Below, piece after piece: positions 1-6,381 of a DNA stretch of 16,734 bases. The stretch is from an uncultured Prevotella sp. (GTDB lineage Bacteria; Bacteroidota; Bacteroidia; Bacteroidales; Bacteroidaceae). How positions within the stretch are numbered: the first letter of the stretch is position 1; the number at the start of each line of letters is the position of its first letter. The translations under genes and the position numbers were made by a program. Below the pieces are notes generated by a model that was given only the letters and a program-made list of their open reading frames with translations, was not told the DNA's origin and ran no database searches. The stretch spans positions 1-16,734 of the forward strand of contig UQTI01000065.1 in assembly GCA_900543975.1 (NCBI GenBank), read 5' to 3'.

Positions 1-47
1 ACGCCGGTTTTCAAGACCGGTGCATTCGACCACTCTGCCATCTCTCC
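1..47 (-). tRNA. tRNA-Ser (anticodon UGA), 3' part cut off by window edge
   Basis: Read on the minus strand, the 5' acceptor strand GGAGAGA begins at 47, followed by a D-arm and an anticodon stem CCGGT/ACCGG around the loop CTTGAAA. The anticodon TGA lies at 11-13 of the plus strand and would read UCA serine codons. The variable arm, T-arm and 3' acceptor strand fall outside the window. A matching minus-strand promoter lies at 122-152. The amino-acid identity rests on the anticodon and the visible half only. Confidence 0.93.
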
Positions 48-121
48 ATAGGGTGCTATGGTTGGCTTGTAGCCGTTCTTGTCAAAACAAAAGTGTGTTA
101 CCTTTTTGCTTTTTGCGGGTG

Positions 122-152
122 CAAAGGTAATGCTTTTTATTGAATATCCAAA
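122..152 (-). promoter_or_regulatory. Promoter of tRNA-Ser (Bacteroidota type)
   Basis: On the minus strand the -33 element TTTG (152-149) is followed by exactly 19 bases and the -7 element TACCTTTG (129-122), a full match to the Bacteroidota pattern TTTG-N19-TAnnTTTG. Transcription would start near 115 and give a leader of roughly 65-70 bases before the tRNA 5' end at 47. Confidence 0.75.
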
Positions 153-202
153 ATTTTTTGCAACTTTTTTGCTTATATCCTCGAAAAATGGGTAAAAATG
201 TG

Positions 203-210
203 TAGCTTTG
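203..210 (+). promoter_or_regulatory. Possible -7 promoter box of mutS2
   Basis: TAGCTTTG matches TAnnTTTG and ends four bases before the mutS2 ATG at 215. No convincing TTTG lies 19-21 bases upstream; the nearest T-rich TTTG is at 168-171, which is too far. If used, the transcript would have almost no leader. One box without its partner is moderate to weak evidence. Confidence 0.4.
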
Positions 211-214
211 CACT

Positions 215-2743
215 ATGATTTATCCAAGCAACTTTGAAAACAAGATACAGTTTAGCGAGATACGCTCTCTGTTGAAAGGCTATTGTCTTTGTCAGCTCGG
301 CAAGGATAAGGTCGATGAGATGGCGTTTAGCGGTGACGTGGCGGTCATAAATACCATGTTGAGGCAGACGCGCGAGTTTCGTCGATTGCAAGAGGAGAGC
401 GATGATTTCCCATTGCAGTTCTTCTTTGACATGCGCGAATCTGTCAAGCGCATACGCCTTGAGGGAACGCATCTTGAGGAGAACGAGATATTCGACCTTC
501 GCCGTTCGCTTGAGACTATAGCAGCCATTGTGCGGTTTCTTGACAGAGGAAGCGATGAAGGCGTGTACGATTATCCTACACTCCATGAGCTTACTGAAGG
601 TGTGCTCACGTTTCCGGAGATTTTGCGTCGCATAGACCAGATCCTTGACAAGTATGGTAAGGTGAAAGACTCGGCGTCGCCAGCCCTTGCCGACATCCGT
701 ATGCAGCTGCACAAGGCAGAGGGAAGCGTCTCGCGTACCTTATATAGTATATTAAGAGCGGCGCAGAGTGATGGACTTGTTGACAAGGATGTAACACCAA
801 CCGTGCGCGACGGACGATTGGTTGTGCCTATTGCCCCTGGCTTGAAACGTAAGATTAAAGGTATCGTGCATGACGAATCGTCTACAGGAAAGACCGTTTT
901 CGTGGAGCCTACAGAGGTGGTGGAGGCCAATAACCGCATTCGTGAGTTGGAGGCTGAGGAGCGTCGGGAGGTGGTGCGCATACTTGTCGACTTTACCAAG
1001 CTCGTGCGTCCTTATGTGAACGAGATAATTTATGCATACCTGTTGCTGGCAGAGATCGACTTTATACGAGCTCGTGCGGAGTTTGCAGTTCTTGTCGGCG
1101 GTATAGAGCCAGAGGTGCAGGCTGCGCCTGTCATTGACTGGATCTCTTCACGACACCCGCTGTTGTGGCTCGCCTTAAAGAAACAGGACAAGCCTGTGGT
1201 GCCGCTTGACATTACGTTGACACGCGACCGCCACATCCTTATCATCTCTGGCCCTAACGCCGGTGGTAAGTCGGTATGTCTGAAGACGGTCGGACTGCTT
1301 CAGTATATGCTCCAATGTGGTCTTTCCGTGCCTATGAGTGAGCGCTCAACTGTTGGCGTGTTCAAGAATCTGATGATTGATATTGGCGATGAGCAGAGCA
1401 TAGAGAACGATCTCTCGACCTATTCGTCACACCTGCTCAACATGAAGAACATGATGCGCCAAGCCAATGACGGTACGCTTTTGCTTATCGACGAGTTTGG
1501 TACGGGTACAGAGCCGCAGATTGGAGGTGCTATGGCTGAGGCTGTGCTTAACCAGTTTGCGAAGAAACAGGCGTGGGGTGTGATCACCACTCACTATCAG
1601 AACCTTAAACACTATGCCGACTCGCACGATGGCATAGCCAACGGTGCCATGCTCTATGACCGTCATGAGATGCGTCCTCTCTTTCAGCTTGCTATCGGGC
1701 AGCCTGGTAGCTCGTTTGCCATTGAGATTGCCCGCAAGACGGGCATTCCTGAGGAGGTGATAAAGGAGGCAAGCGAGATGGTGGGCTCCGATTATATACA
1801 GAGCGACAAGTATCTGCAAGATATCGTGCGCGACAAACGCTACTGGGAGAACAAACGACAGAATGTGCATCAGCGTGAGAAAGAGCTTGAGCGCACAGTG
1901 GCGCGTTACGAAAAAGAGATCGCAGACCTTGAGCAGAGCCGTAAGGACATTCTGCGTAAGGCTAAAGAACAGGCAGAGGAGCTGCTTAAGGAGAGCAACA
2001 AGAAGATTGAGAACGCCATTCGCGAGATTCGTGAGAGTCAGGCTGAGAAGGAAGAGACTAAGCGAATTCGTGAGGAGCTTAACGAGTTTAAGGCTGGGGT
2101 GTCGGAGATTGATGCCAAGGCCAATGATGATCTTATTGCCAAGAAGATTCGTCAGATCCAGGAACGCAAGGAACGTCATAAGAAACACAAGGACGAGAAA
2201 GCTGAACGTGAGCGTCAGGCAGCAGCAAAGCTGCGTGAGGCGGCAAGCAAGGCTGCCAAGAAAGAAGGCCGTAACCTTGAGGTCGGAGACAGCGTGAAGA
2301 TCAAAGGCCTCTCCACCGTTGGCAAGATTGAGAGCATGGATGGCAAGAACGCTACCGTGATATTTGGTGGCATGCGTACGAAGATGCCTGCTTCGCGTCT
2401 TGAGTATGTCGACATGGCAGAGGCGAAGAAAGAAGATGTTGCTCCTGTGTTTAATGTCAGTCGTGAGACACGAGAGACCATTGACAACCGTAAGCTCAAC
2501 TTCCATCAAGACCTTGATGTGCGAGGCATGCGTGGTGACGAGGCTCTCAACGCTGTGATGTATTTTATTGACGATGCTTGTCTTGTGGGCATGTCGCGTG
2601 TGCGCATTCTGCATGGTAAGGGAAACGGTATCTTGCGTCAGCTCATACGTCAGTATTTGGCTACTGTGCCAAGCGTAACATCGTTCCGTGATGAGCATGT
2701 GCAGTTTGGTGGAGCAGGAATAACTGTTGTGGATATAGGGTGA
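215..2743 (+). CDS. mutS2: Endonuclease MutS2 (MutS-like ATPase with Smr domain)
   Basis: A full-length 842-residue MutS2. The family suppresses recombination and, in some bacteria, acts on collided ribosomes; which role dominates here cannot be told. The N-terminal half is the MutS core and clamp. The ATPase domain follows, with Walker A GPNAGGKS at 346-353 and Walker B ending in D426-E427 (LLLIDEFGTG). A charged Lys/Glu-rich region, probably coiled coil, runs roughly 530-670. A small KOW-like beta segment lies near 690-735 (GDSVKI through ASRLEYV). The C-terminal Smr nuclease domain carries LDVRG at 767-771 and HGKG at 800-803, the family's two diagnostic motifs. The start MIYPSNFE fits Bacteroidales homologues. 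It stands alone; the next promoter begins about 65 bases after its stop. Confidence 0.97.
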   Translation: MIYPSNFENKIQFSEIRSLLKGYCLCQLGKDKVDEMAFSGDVAVINTMLRQTREFRRLQEESDDFPLQFFFDMRESVKRIRLEGTHLEENEIFDLRRSLETIAAIVRFLDRGSDEGVYDYPTLHELTEGVLTFPEILRRIDQILDKYGKVKDSASPALADIRMQLHKAEGSVSRTLYSILRAAQSDGLVDKDVTPTVRDGRLVVPIAPGLKRKIKGIVHDESSTGKTVFVEPTEVVEANNRIRELEAEERREVVRILVDFTKLVRPYVNEIIYAYLLLAEIDFIRARAEFAVLVGGIEPEVQAAPVIDWISSRHPLLWLALKKQDKPVVPLDITLTRDRHILIISGPNAGGKSVCLKTVGLLQYMLQCGLSVPMSERSTVGVFKNLMIDIGDEQSIENDLSTYSSHLLNMKNMMRQANDGTLLLIDEFGTGTEPQIGGAMAEAVLNQFAKKQAWGVITTHYQNLKHYADSHDGIANGAMLYDRHEMRPLFQLAIGQPGSSFAIEIARKTGIPEEVIKEASEMVGSDYIQSDKYLQDIVRDKRYWENKRQNVHQREKELERTVARYEKEIADLEQSRKDILRKAKEQAEELLKESNKKIENAIREIRESQAEKEETKRIREELNEFKAGVSEIDAKANDDLIAKKIRQIQERKERHKKHKDEKAERERQAAAKLREAASKAAKKEGRNLEVGDSVKIKGLSTVGKIESMDGKNATVIFGGMRTKMPASRLEYVDMAEAKKEDVAPVFNVSRETRETIDNRKLNFHQDLDVRGMRGDEALNAVMYFIDDACLVGMSRVRILHGKGNGILRQLIRQYLATVPSVTSFRDEHVQFGGAGITVVDIG

Positions 2744-2752
2744 AAACGCAGA

Positions 2753-2849
2753 TAAGTGGGTGTAAAACTAAAAATAAGTTAAATGAAATAAGAAAGTAGG
2801 CACGTTATGTTGCTAATAAAATTTTATTTCTTACCTTTGCACCCACTTA
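2753..2849. repeat. Inverted repeat flanking the SRP RNA promoter
   Basis: The left arm TAAGTGGGTGTAAA (2753-2766) matches the inverse of the right arm TTTGCACCCACTTA (2836-2849) at 13 of 14 positions, with an AT-rich spacer of about 69 bases. The right arm overlaps the -7 box and probable start of the SRP RNA transcript. It could be a protein site, a hairpin at the end of the mutS2 message, or chance. Confidence 0.5.
2809..2839 (+). promoter_or_regulatory. Promoter of SRP RNA / tRNA-Thr unit
   Basis: The -7 element TACCTTTG (2832-2839) is identical to that of the tRNA-Ser gene. It is preceded by a 19-base spacer and GTTG (2809-2812), three of four bases of the -33 consensus TTTG. The start would be near 2846, about ten bases before the SRP RNA closing helix. 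Confidence 0.7.
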
Positions 2850-2856
2850 CAAAACA

Positions 2857-2954
2857 TGGGTAAGTCTTACACGGTCAGCTCCCTTCGAATCCTCCAGGAC
2901 GGGAACGTAGCAAAGGTAGTTGGTTGTAGCGGCGCGATGTAAGTAGCTTACCCA
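2857..2954 (+). ncRNA. ffs: Small signal recognition particle RNA (4.5S type)
   Basis: This RNA partners the protein Ffh and guides nascent membrane proteins to the translocon. The closing helix TGGGTAAG (2857-2864) pairs perfectly with CTTACCCA (2947-2954); an inner helix CTTACA (2866-2871) pairs with TGTAAG (2938-2943). The Ffh-binding hairpin lies at 2895-2912 and aligns without gaps to the E. coli 4.5S motif CAGG...GGAA...AGCA. The GGAA tetraloop (2902-2905) is kept, and the two changed pairs are compensated: the closing C:G is G2901:C2906, and a U:A is A2899:U2908. The ends are set by the helix, so the mature ends may differ by a few bases. About 98 nt. Confidence 0.9.
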
Positions 2955-2957
2955 CCC

Positions 2958-3031
2958 GCCTCTTTAGCTCAGTTGGCCAGAGCACGTGATTTGTAATCTC
3001 GGGGTCGTTGGTTCGAATCCGACAAGAGGCT
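2958..3031 (+). tRNA. tRNA-Thr (anticodon UGU)
   Basis: The acceptor strands GCCTCTT (2958-2964) and AAGAGGC (3024-3030) pair perfectly, followed by discriminator T at 3031. The anticodon loop TTTGTAA (2990-2996) holds TGT at 2992-2994, and the T-loop reads TTCGAAT. The anticodon stem CGTGA/TCTCG contains one T-T mismatch. No CCA is encoded, so it must be added after transcription. Only three bases separate it from the SRP RNA, with no promoter between, so the two are probably one transcript. Confidence 0.95.
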
Positions 3032-3043
3032 CAAAAAAATAAT

Positions 3044-3082
3044 AAGGCACTTACGATTAACGTCGTTAAGTGCCTTTTTTGT
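3044..3082 (+). terminator. Intrinsic terminator of the SRP RNA / tRNA-Thr unit
   Basis: A perfect 10-bp stem AAGGCACTTA (3044-3053) with TAAGTGCCTT (3067-3076), a 13-base loop, and a run of six T (3075-3080). It lies 13 bases after the tRNA and directly ahead of the hydrolase gene, whose start should therefore be placed downstream of it. Confidence 0.88.
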
Positions 3083-3135
3083 TGTTGTTAATCATGCGTA
3101 AAAATGCCAGATATATGGACGGAAAAGGCGGTTCT

Positions 3136-3840
3136 ATGGAAATAAAAGGAAAGCTTGATGTTGAACGGGTGATGGTAGGAAGCAAGAGTTGCATCTTACA
3201 TTCAAACTGTGATGGGGTGCAACCTAAAGTGGTGTTCCTACAGCTCACGGCACGCCATGAAGCCAAGAGTTTGCCTGACGAACTTACAATGCTTGACGAA
3301 GGCATTACAAGGCCTTATCTGTTTGTTGGCATAGAGCTTGACTGCTGGGCGCGTTGTCTTATGCCTTGGTTCGATGATGCTGTGTCGAGAGACGAGGAGG
3401 TGGGCAAACACGCTTCTGACACATTGCGTTATATTGAGAACACACTGGTGCCTTGGCTTCATTCGAGGTATGGTGATGTGCCATGTGTTGTTGGCGGCTA
3501 TTCGCTTGGTGGCTTGTTCGCATTGTGGGCATCGTGCAAAACAGACTTCTTCGTTGGCGTTGCGGCTGTTTCGCCGTCTGTCTGGATTAAGAACTGGACC
3601 GTGTTTGCAGAAAATAATCATACACATGCCAAAAGGGTCTATCTCAGTCTTGGGGATCGAGAGGAGCATGCCCGCAATCAGCGAATGGCTGCTGTGGGTC
3701 CGTGCATACGTCGTCAACACGAGTTGCTTCTTCAACAACTGTCAGCGGAACATACTGTACTTGAATGGAACAAAGGAGGCCACTTTGATGATGAGGCAGG
3801 ACGTATGGCGCGAGGATTTGTCTGGAATGTTGAATATTGA
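3136..3840 (+). CDS. Esterase-like alpha/beta hydrolase
   Basis: The 234-residue product has the fold signature of the predicted esterases related to esterase D/IroE (PF00756-like). The nucleophile elbow GYSLGG places Ser at 123, followed by ALWASCK and AAVSPSVW as in that family. A likely acidic residue lies in LGDREE (D174 or E176), and His216 in GGHFDDE completes a plausible triad. There is no signal peptide, so it is probably cytoplasmic; the substrate is unknown. The frame stays open back to a GTG at 3070, with ATGs at 3094 and 3115. The ATG at 3136 is preferred because GTG 3070 lies in the upstream terminator, the extra residues look non-coding, and GGAAAAGG sits just upstream. ATG 3094 remains possible (248 residues). 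No clear promoter was found. Confidence 0.82.
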   Translation: MEIKGKLDVERVMVGSKSCILHSNCDGVQPKVVFLQLTARHEAKSLPDELTMLDEGITRPYLFVGIELDCWARCLMPWFDDAVSRDEEVGKHASDTLRYIENTLVPWLHSRYGDVPCVVGGYSLGGLFALWASCKTDFFVGVAAVSPSVWIKNWTVFAENNHTHAKRVYLSLGDREEHARNQRMAAVGPCIRRQHELLLQQLSAEHTVLEWNKGGHFDDEAGRMARGFVWNVEY

Positions 3841-3844
3841 ATGG

Positions 3845-3900
3845 TTGCGCTTTGCGCAATGATGAATTATAAAGCGGTGAATTATATCAATGATATAATT
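3845..3900. repeat. Two palindromes after the hydrolase gene
   Basis: TTGCGC (3845-3850) and GCGCAA (3854-3859) form a short tight hairpin five bases after the hydrolase stop. A second, perfect palindrome has 10-base arms AATTATATCA (3880-3889) and TGATATAATT (3891-3900) around one central A. Neither is followed by a T-run, so they are not classical terminators. Confidence 0.6.
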
Positions 3901-3903
3901 TAA

Positions 3904-3956
3904 CGAGAAGCAAGAAACGAGAAACAAGAAGCAAGAAATATAAAGCAAGAAAAACA
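3904..3956. repeat. Purine-rich degenerate direct repeats (AAGCAAGAAA type)
   Basis: The stretch is almost entirely A, G and C and repeats the words GCAAGAAA, CGAGAAAC and ACAAGAAG about five times in imperfect register. It lies between the hydrolase and the hairpin at 3958-4007. On the minus strand it is pyrimidine-rich and supplies the T-rich tail for that hairpin. Confidence 0.55.
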
Positions 3957-3957
3957 A

Positions 3958-4007
3958 AGCGGGACATATATAACCTCTATCTGGTTTGGAGGGATATATG
4001 TCTCGCT
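3958..4007 (-). terminator. Long hairpin, probable terminator of the sppA-lpxK-thiL operon
   Basis: A 14-bp stem AGCGGGACATATAT (3958-3971) pairs with ATATATGTCTCGCT (3994-4007) with a single G-T pair; the loop holds a further CCTC/GAGG helix. It lies 27 bases after the thiL stop. Read leftward, the stem is followed by TTGTTTTTCTTG, a fair terminator tail. Read rightward the tail is weak, so action on the hydrolase transcript is less certain. Confidence 0.7.
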
Positions 4008-4033
4008 GTTGTTATTTATAGAAATTGGGCTTT

Positions 4034-5116
4034 CTATTTTTTGTCGTTGTTGGATAACGGGTTCCAGCCCTGGGCCTTAAGCTCAAATTCGTTGCCGTCG
4101 CGTGCGATAAGGGCTAATCCCAATTCGGGACGGGTAATATGTCCAATGAGCTTCACGTCTTGCATGTCTTCCACCTTGGCGTGATCACCTATGGGCACCG
4201 TGAACAGGAGTTCGTAGTCTTCGCCGCCGTTAAGGGCGCATGTCGTTACGTTCATGTTCATCTCCTCTGCCATGACAGCTGTTTGGTAGTCGATGGGCAG
4301 GTTCTTTTCGTATATGCGGCATCCGCAATTGCTTTGTGTGCAGATGTGGTGCAGTTCCGAACTCAGTCCGTCGCTAATATCCATCATGGACGTCGGGTGA
4401 ACGTTGGCCTCGCGCAGACGCTGTAAGATGTCGCCGCGTGCCTCGGGCTGTAGCTGACGTTGCAGGAGGTATTCGCGTCCGGCAAAGTCGGGCTGGAAGT
4501 ATTTCAGGCCGTCGAGAGCTTTTTGGTCGCCCTTTTTGCGTGCTTCGTCCACTTGTTGATAGTAGACCGTCTTCTCACGCTCCAATAGTTGCAGACCCAT
4601 GTAGGCTGCTCCTAAATCTCCCGACACGCATATAAGGTCTGTGTCCTTTGCTCCGTTTCTGTATACAATATCTTCTGGTTTAGCCTCACCTATGCATGTT
4701 ATTGATATGGCCAGGCCTGTGTATGACGATGTCGTGTCGCCTCCTACAATGTCAACCCCCCACTTGTCGCATGCCAATTGCAGACCGCGGTAAAAGTCGT
4801 CCATGTCTTCGACATTGAACCTTTTGCTCAGAGCGATACTCACAACGAGTTGTCGCGGTGTGCCATTCATGGCAAAAATGTCACTTATATTGACCATTGC
4901 CGACTTGTAGCCGAGGTGTTGCAGGTCTATGTATGTGAGGTCAAAATGAATGCCTTCCATCAACATGTCGGTGGTTACGAGTACCTGGCTGTCAGGGTAG
5001 GAGAGCACGGCGCAATCGTCGCCCACACCTTTCAGAGAAGACGCGTTTTTAAGTTTCACGTCTTTCGTGAGATGCTTGATTAATCCGAATTCTCCCAGTT
5101 TTGCAATATCTGTCAT
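4034..5116 (-). CDS. thiL: Thiamine-phosphate kinase
   Basis: ThiL uses ATP to turn thiamine monophosphate into thiamine diphosphate, the active cofactor, in the cytoplasm. Numbered from the ATG at 5116 (360 residues), the sequence shows GVGDD at 30-34, TTDMLMEGIHF at 48-58, VGGDTTSS at 124-131, DISDG at 246-250 and NGGEDYELLF at 296-305. These are the Mg-ATP and substrate motifs of the AIR synthase-like kinase fold. The frame is open to an ATG at 5167, but the extra 17 residues are Asn/His-rich low complexity, so the start at MTDIAKLGEFGLI is preferred. It is the last gene of the minus-strand operon, 57 bases after lpxK (6 if the upstream start is used). No thiamine riboswitch is visible, as expected for an internal operon gene. 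Confidence 0.95.
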   Translation of the reverse strand: MTDIAKLGEFGLIKHLTKDVKLKNASSLKGVGDDCAVLSYPDSQVLVTTDMLMEGIHFDLTYIDLQHLGYKSAMVNISDIFAMNGTPRQLVVSIALSKRFNVEDMDDFYRGLQLACDKWGVDIVGGDTTSSYTGLAISITCIGEAKPEDIVYRNGAKDTDLICVSGDLGAAYMGLQLLEREKTVYYQQVDEARKKGDQKALDGLKYFQPDFAGREYLLQRQLQPEARGDILQRLREANVHPTSMMDISDGLSSELHHICTQSNCGCRIYEKNLPIDYQTAVMAEEMNMNVTTCALNGGEDYELLFTVPIGDHAKVEDMQDVKLIGHITRPELGLALIARDGNEFELKAQGWNPLSNNDKK

Positions 5117-5173
5117 ATCTTGATTGTTGTTATGATGTTTATTGTTAATCAGCATCTTGTGTGACAAGCCAAT

Positions 5174-6295
5174 TCATTTCTTGTCATCCTTTCTTTTCGC
5201 CAAGATGCTGTTTCTTGAGTTTTTTCTTACATAGCTGATAATCTTCTTGTTGAAAGACTTTTCGCCGTCAAGCAAAAACTTGACCTCAATGGGTAGAGCG
5301 TAAATGTTGTTTTTTATCTCTTCCGAAAGACCTTCTGCTGTGATGAGGCGTGAGCGATCCTTCTCTGTGGTGATGACAATTCGTGGAGAAGGTAGGCTTG
5401 CAAAGCGGTTGTTTATCTGTTCAATGTCGGCGTGGCTGAAGTTGTGATGGTCGCCAAACGACATCGGCACCAGACTCTTGCCATAAGGTTGCAGATCCAG
5501 CATCATCTGTTGTGGTGAGGCAATGCCCGTCAGCACCATGATGGTGGTGTCTTTGGCGATGTCTGTCAAAGGCAATTCTTTATTGTTGAAAATGCCTTTG
5601 GGCTGTTTGTAGTTAAGAGTTGTGAAGAACAAATCCTGATAAGGAAAGAGGTCCATAGCTCGTGTGAGCACTCTAAACTCCATTGGCTTCAAGTCTTTCG
5701 GACACTTTGTTATGATGACCATGTCTGCCCTGCGCTTGCCTTCTTTCGGCTCGCGCAGATGGCCGGCCGGCAACAGCTCGTCATAGATGATGAGACGGTG
5801 ATAGTCGACAAGCAGAATGTTTATGCCAGGCTTAACATAACGATGCTGGAAGGCATCGTCAAGCAGTATGACATCTGTGTCGGAAGTGGCCTCGTCATTA
5901 GTGAGCCGTTCTATGCCCTCGCGACGATTTTTGTCAACAGCAACATATATGTCGTTATATTTGCTCTTCATCTGGAACGGTTCGTCACCGATCATGGGCA
6001 TTGTCGTGTCTTTGTCTGCCAACACATAGCCACGGCTCTTGCGCTTGTAGCCTCTGCTTAGCACAGCCACCTTGAGCTTGTCGTGCAGCAGATTGACGAG
6101 ATACTCAACATGCGGTGTCTTGCCAGAGCCGCCCACCGTGATGTTGCCCACGGCGATGACAGGTATGTCGTAGGCGCGACTTTTAAGCACGCCAATCTCA
6201 AAAAGCATGTTTCTGAAGCCGACCCCAAGGCCATAAAGCCAACTCAAGGGGCGCAGCCACTCGTTAATCTTAATGAAATCACCTTCTATACGCAT
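5174..6295 (-). CDS. lpxK: Tetraacyldisaccharide 4'-kinase (lipid A synthesis)
   Basis: LpxK phosphorylates the 4' position of the lipid A disaccharide at the cytoplasmic face of the inner membrane. In 373 residues the sequence shows the extended P-loop GNITVGGSGKT at 50-60, SRGYKRKSRGY near 80-90, the conserved DDAFQHR at 146-152, and LPAGHLREP near 175-183. A hydrophobic amphipathic N-terminus (LSWLYGLGVGFRNMLF) fits membrane association. The C-terminus is Lys/Arg-rich. The gene lies between sppA (86-base gap) and thiL on the same strand, so it is probably cotranscribed. Its presence implies a lipid A-containing outer membrane. The length is somewhat above that of enterobacterial LpxK but normal for Bacteroidales. 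Confidence 0.97.
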   Translation of the reverse strand: MRIEGDFIKINEWLRPLSWLYGLGVGFRNMLFEIGVLKSRAYDIPVIAVGNITVGGSGKTPHVEYLVNLLHDKLKVAVLSRGYKRKSRGYVLADKDTTMPMIGDEPFQMKSKYNDIYVAVDKNRREGIERLTNDEATSDTDVILLDDAFQHRYVKPGINILLVDYHRLIIYDELLPAGHLREPKEGKRRADMVIITKCPKDLKPMEFRVLTRAMDLFPYQDLFFTTLNYKQPKGIFNNKELPLTDIAKDTTIMVLTGIASPQQMMLDLQPYGKSLVPMSFGDHHNFSHADIEQINNRFASLPSPRIVITTEKDRSRLITAEGLSEEIKNNIYALPIEVKFLLDGEKSFNKKIISYVRKNSRNSILAKRKDDKK

Positions 6296-6325
6296 TGTTG
6301 TTGTTTTGTTGACAGTTTTTTTGTT

Positions 6326-6377
6326 ATAACAAGCGACAAAACCGAACAGACAAGGCTGGTGTTTGTCTGCTTGTTAT
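6326..6377 (-). repeat. Intercistronic hairpin between sppA and lpxK
   Basis: The outer arms ATAACAAG (6326-6333) and CTTGTTAT (6370-6377) pair perfectly; an inner helix CAGACAA (6347-6353) pairs with TTGTCTG (6363-6369) around a nine-base loop, leaving a one-sided bulge. It starts four bases after the sppA stop in the message. No T-run follows in the direction of transcription, so it is more likely an mRNA stability or partial-attenuation element than a strong terminator. Confidence 0.5.
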
Positions 6378-6381
6378 TTTC

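Noticed and set aside
1427..2698. A 423-codon open frame on the minus strand inside mutS2
   Set aside because: It is antisense to a gene with clear domain motifs, is rich in Leu, His and Thr as expected from a reversed coding strand, and shows no recognisable domain.
3070..3135. Extension of the hydrolase to a GTG at 3070
   Set aside because: The GTG and following codons lie within the terminator stem and T-run of the SRP/tRNA unit; ATGs downstream give a better N-terminus.
5117..5167. N-terminal extension of thiL to the ATG at 5167
   Set aside because: The 17 extra residues are Asn/His low complexity, and the family start is MTDIAKLGEFGLI; kept only as an alternative.
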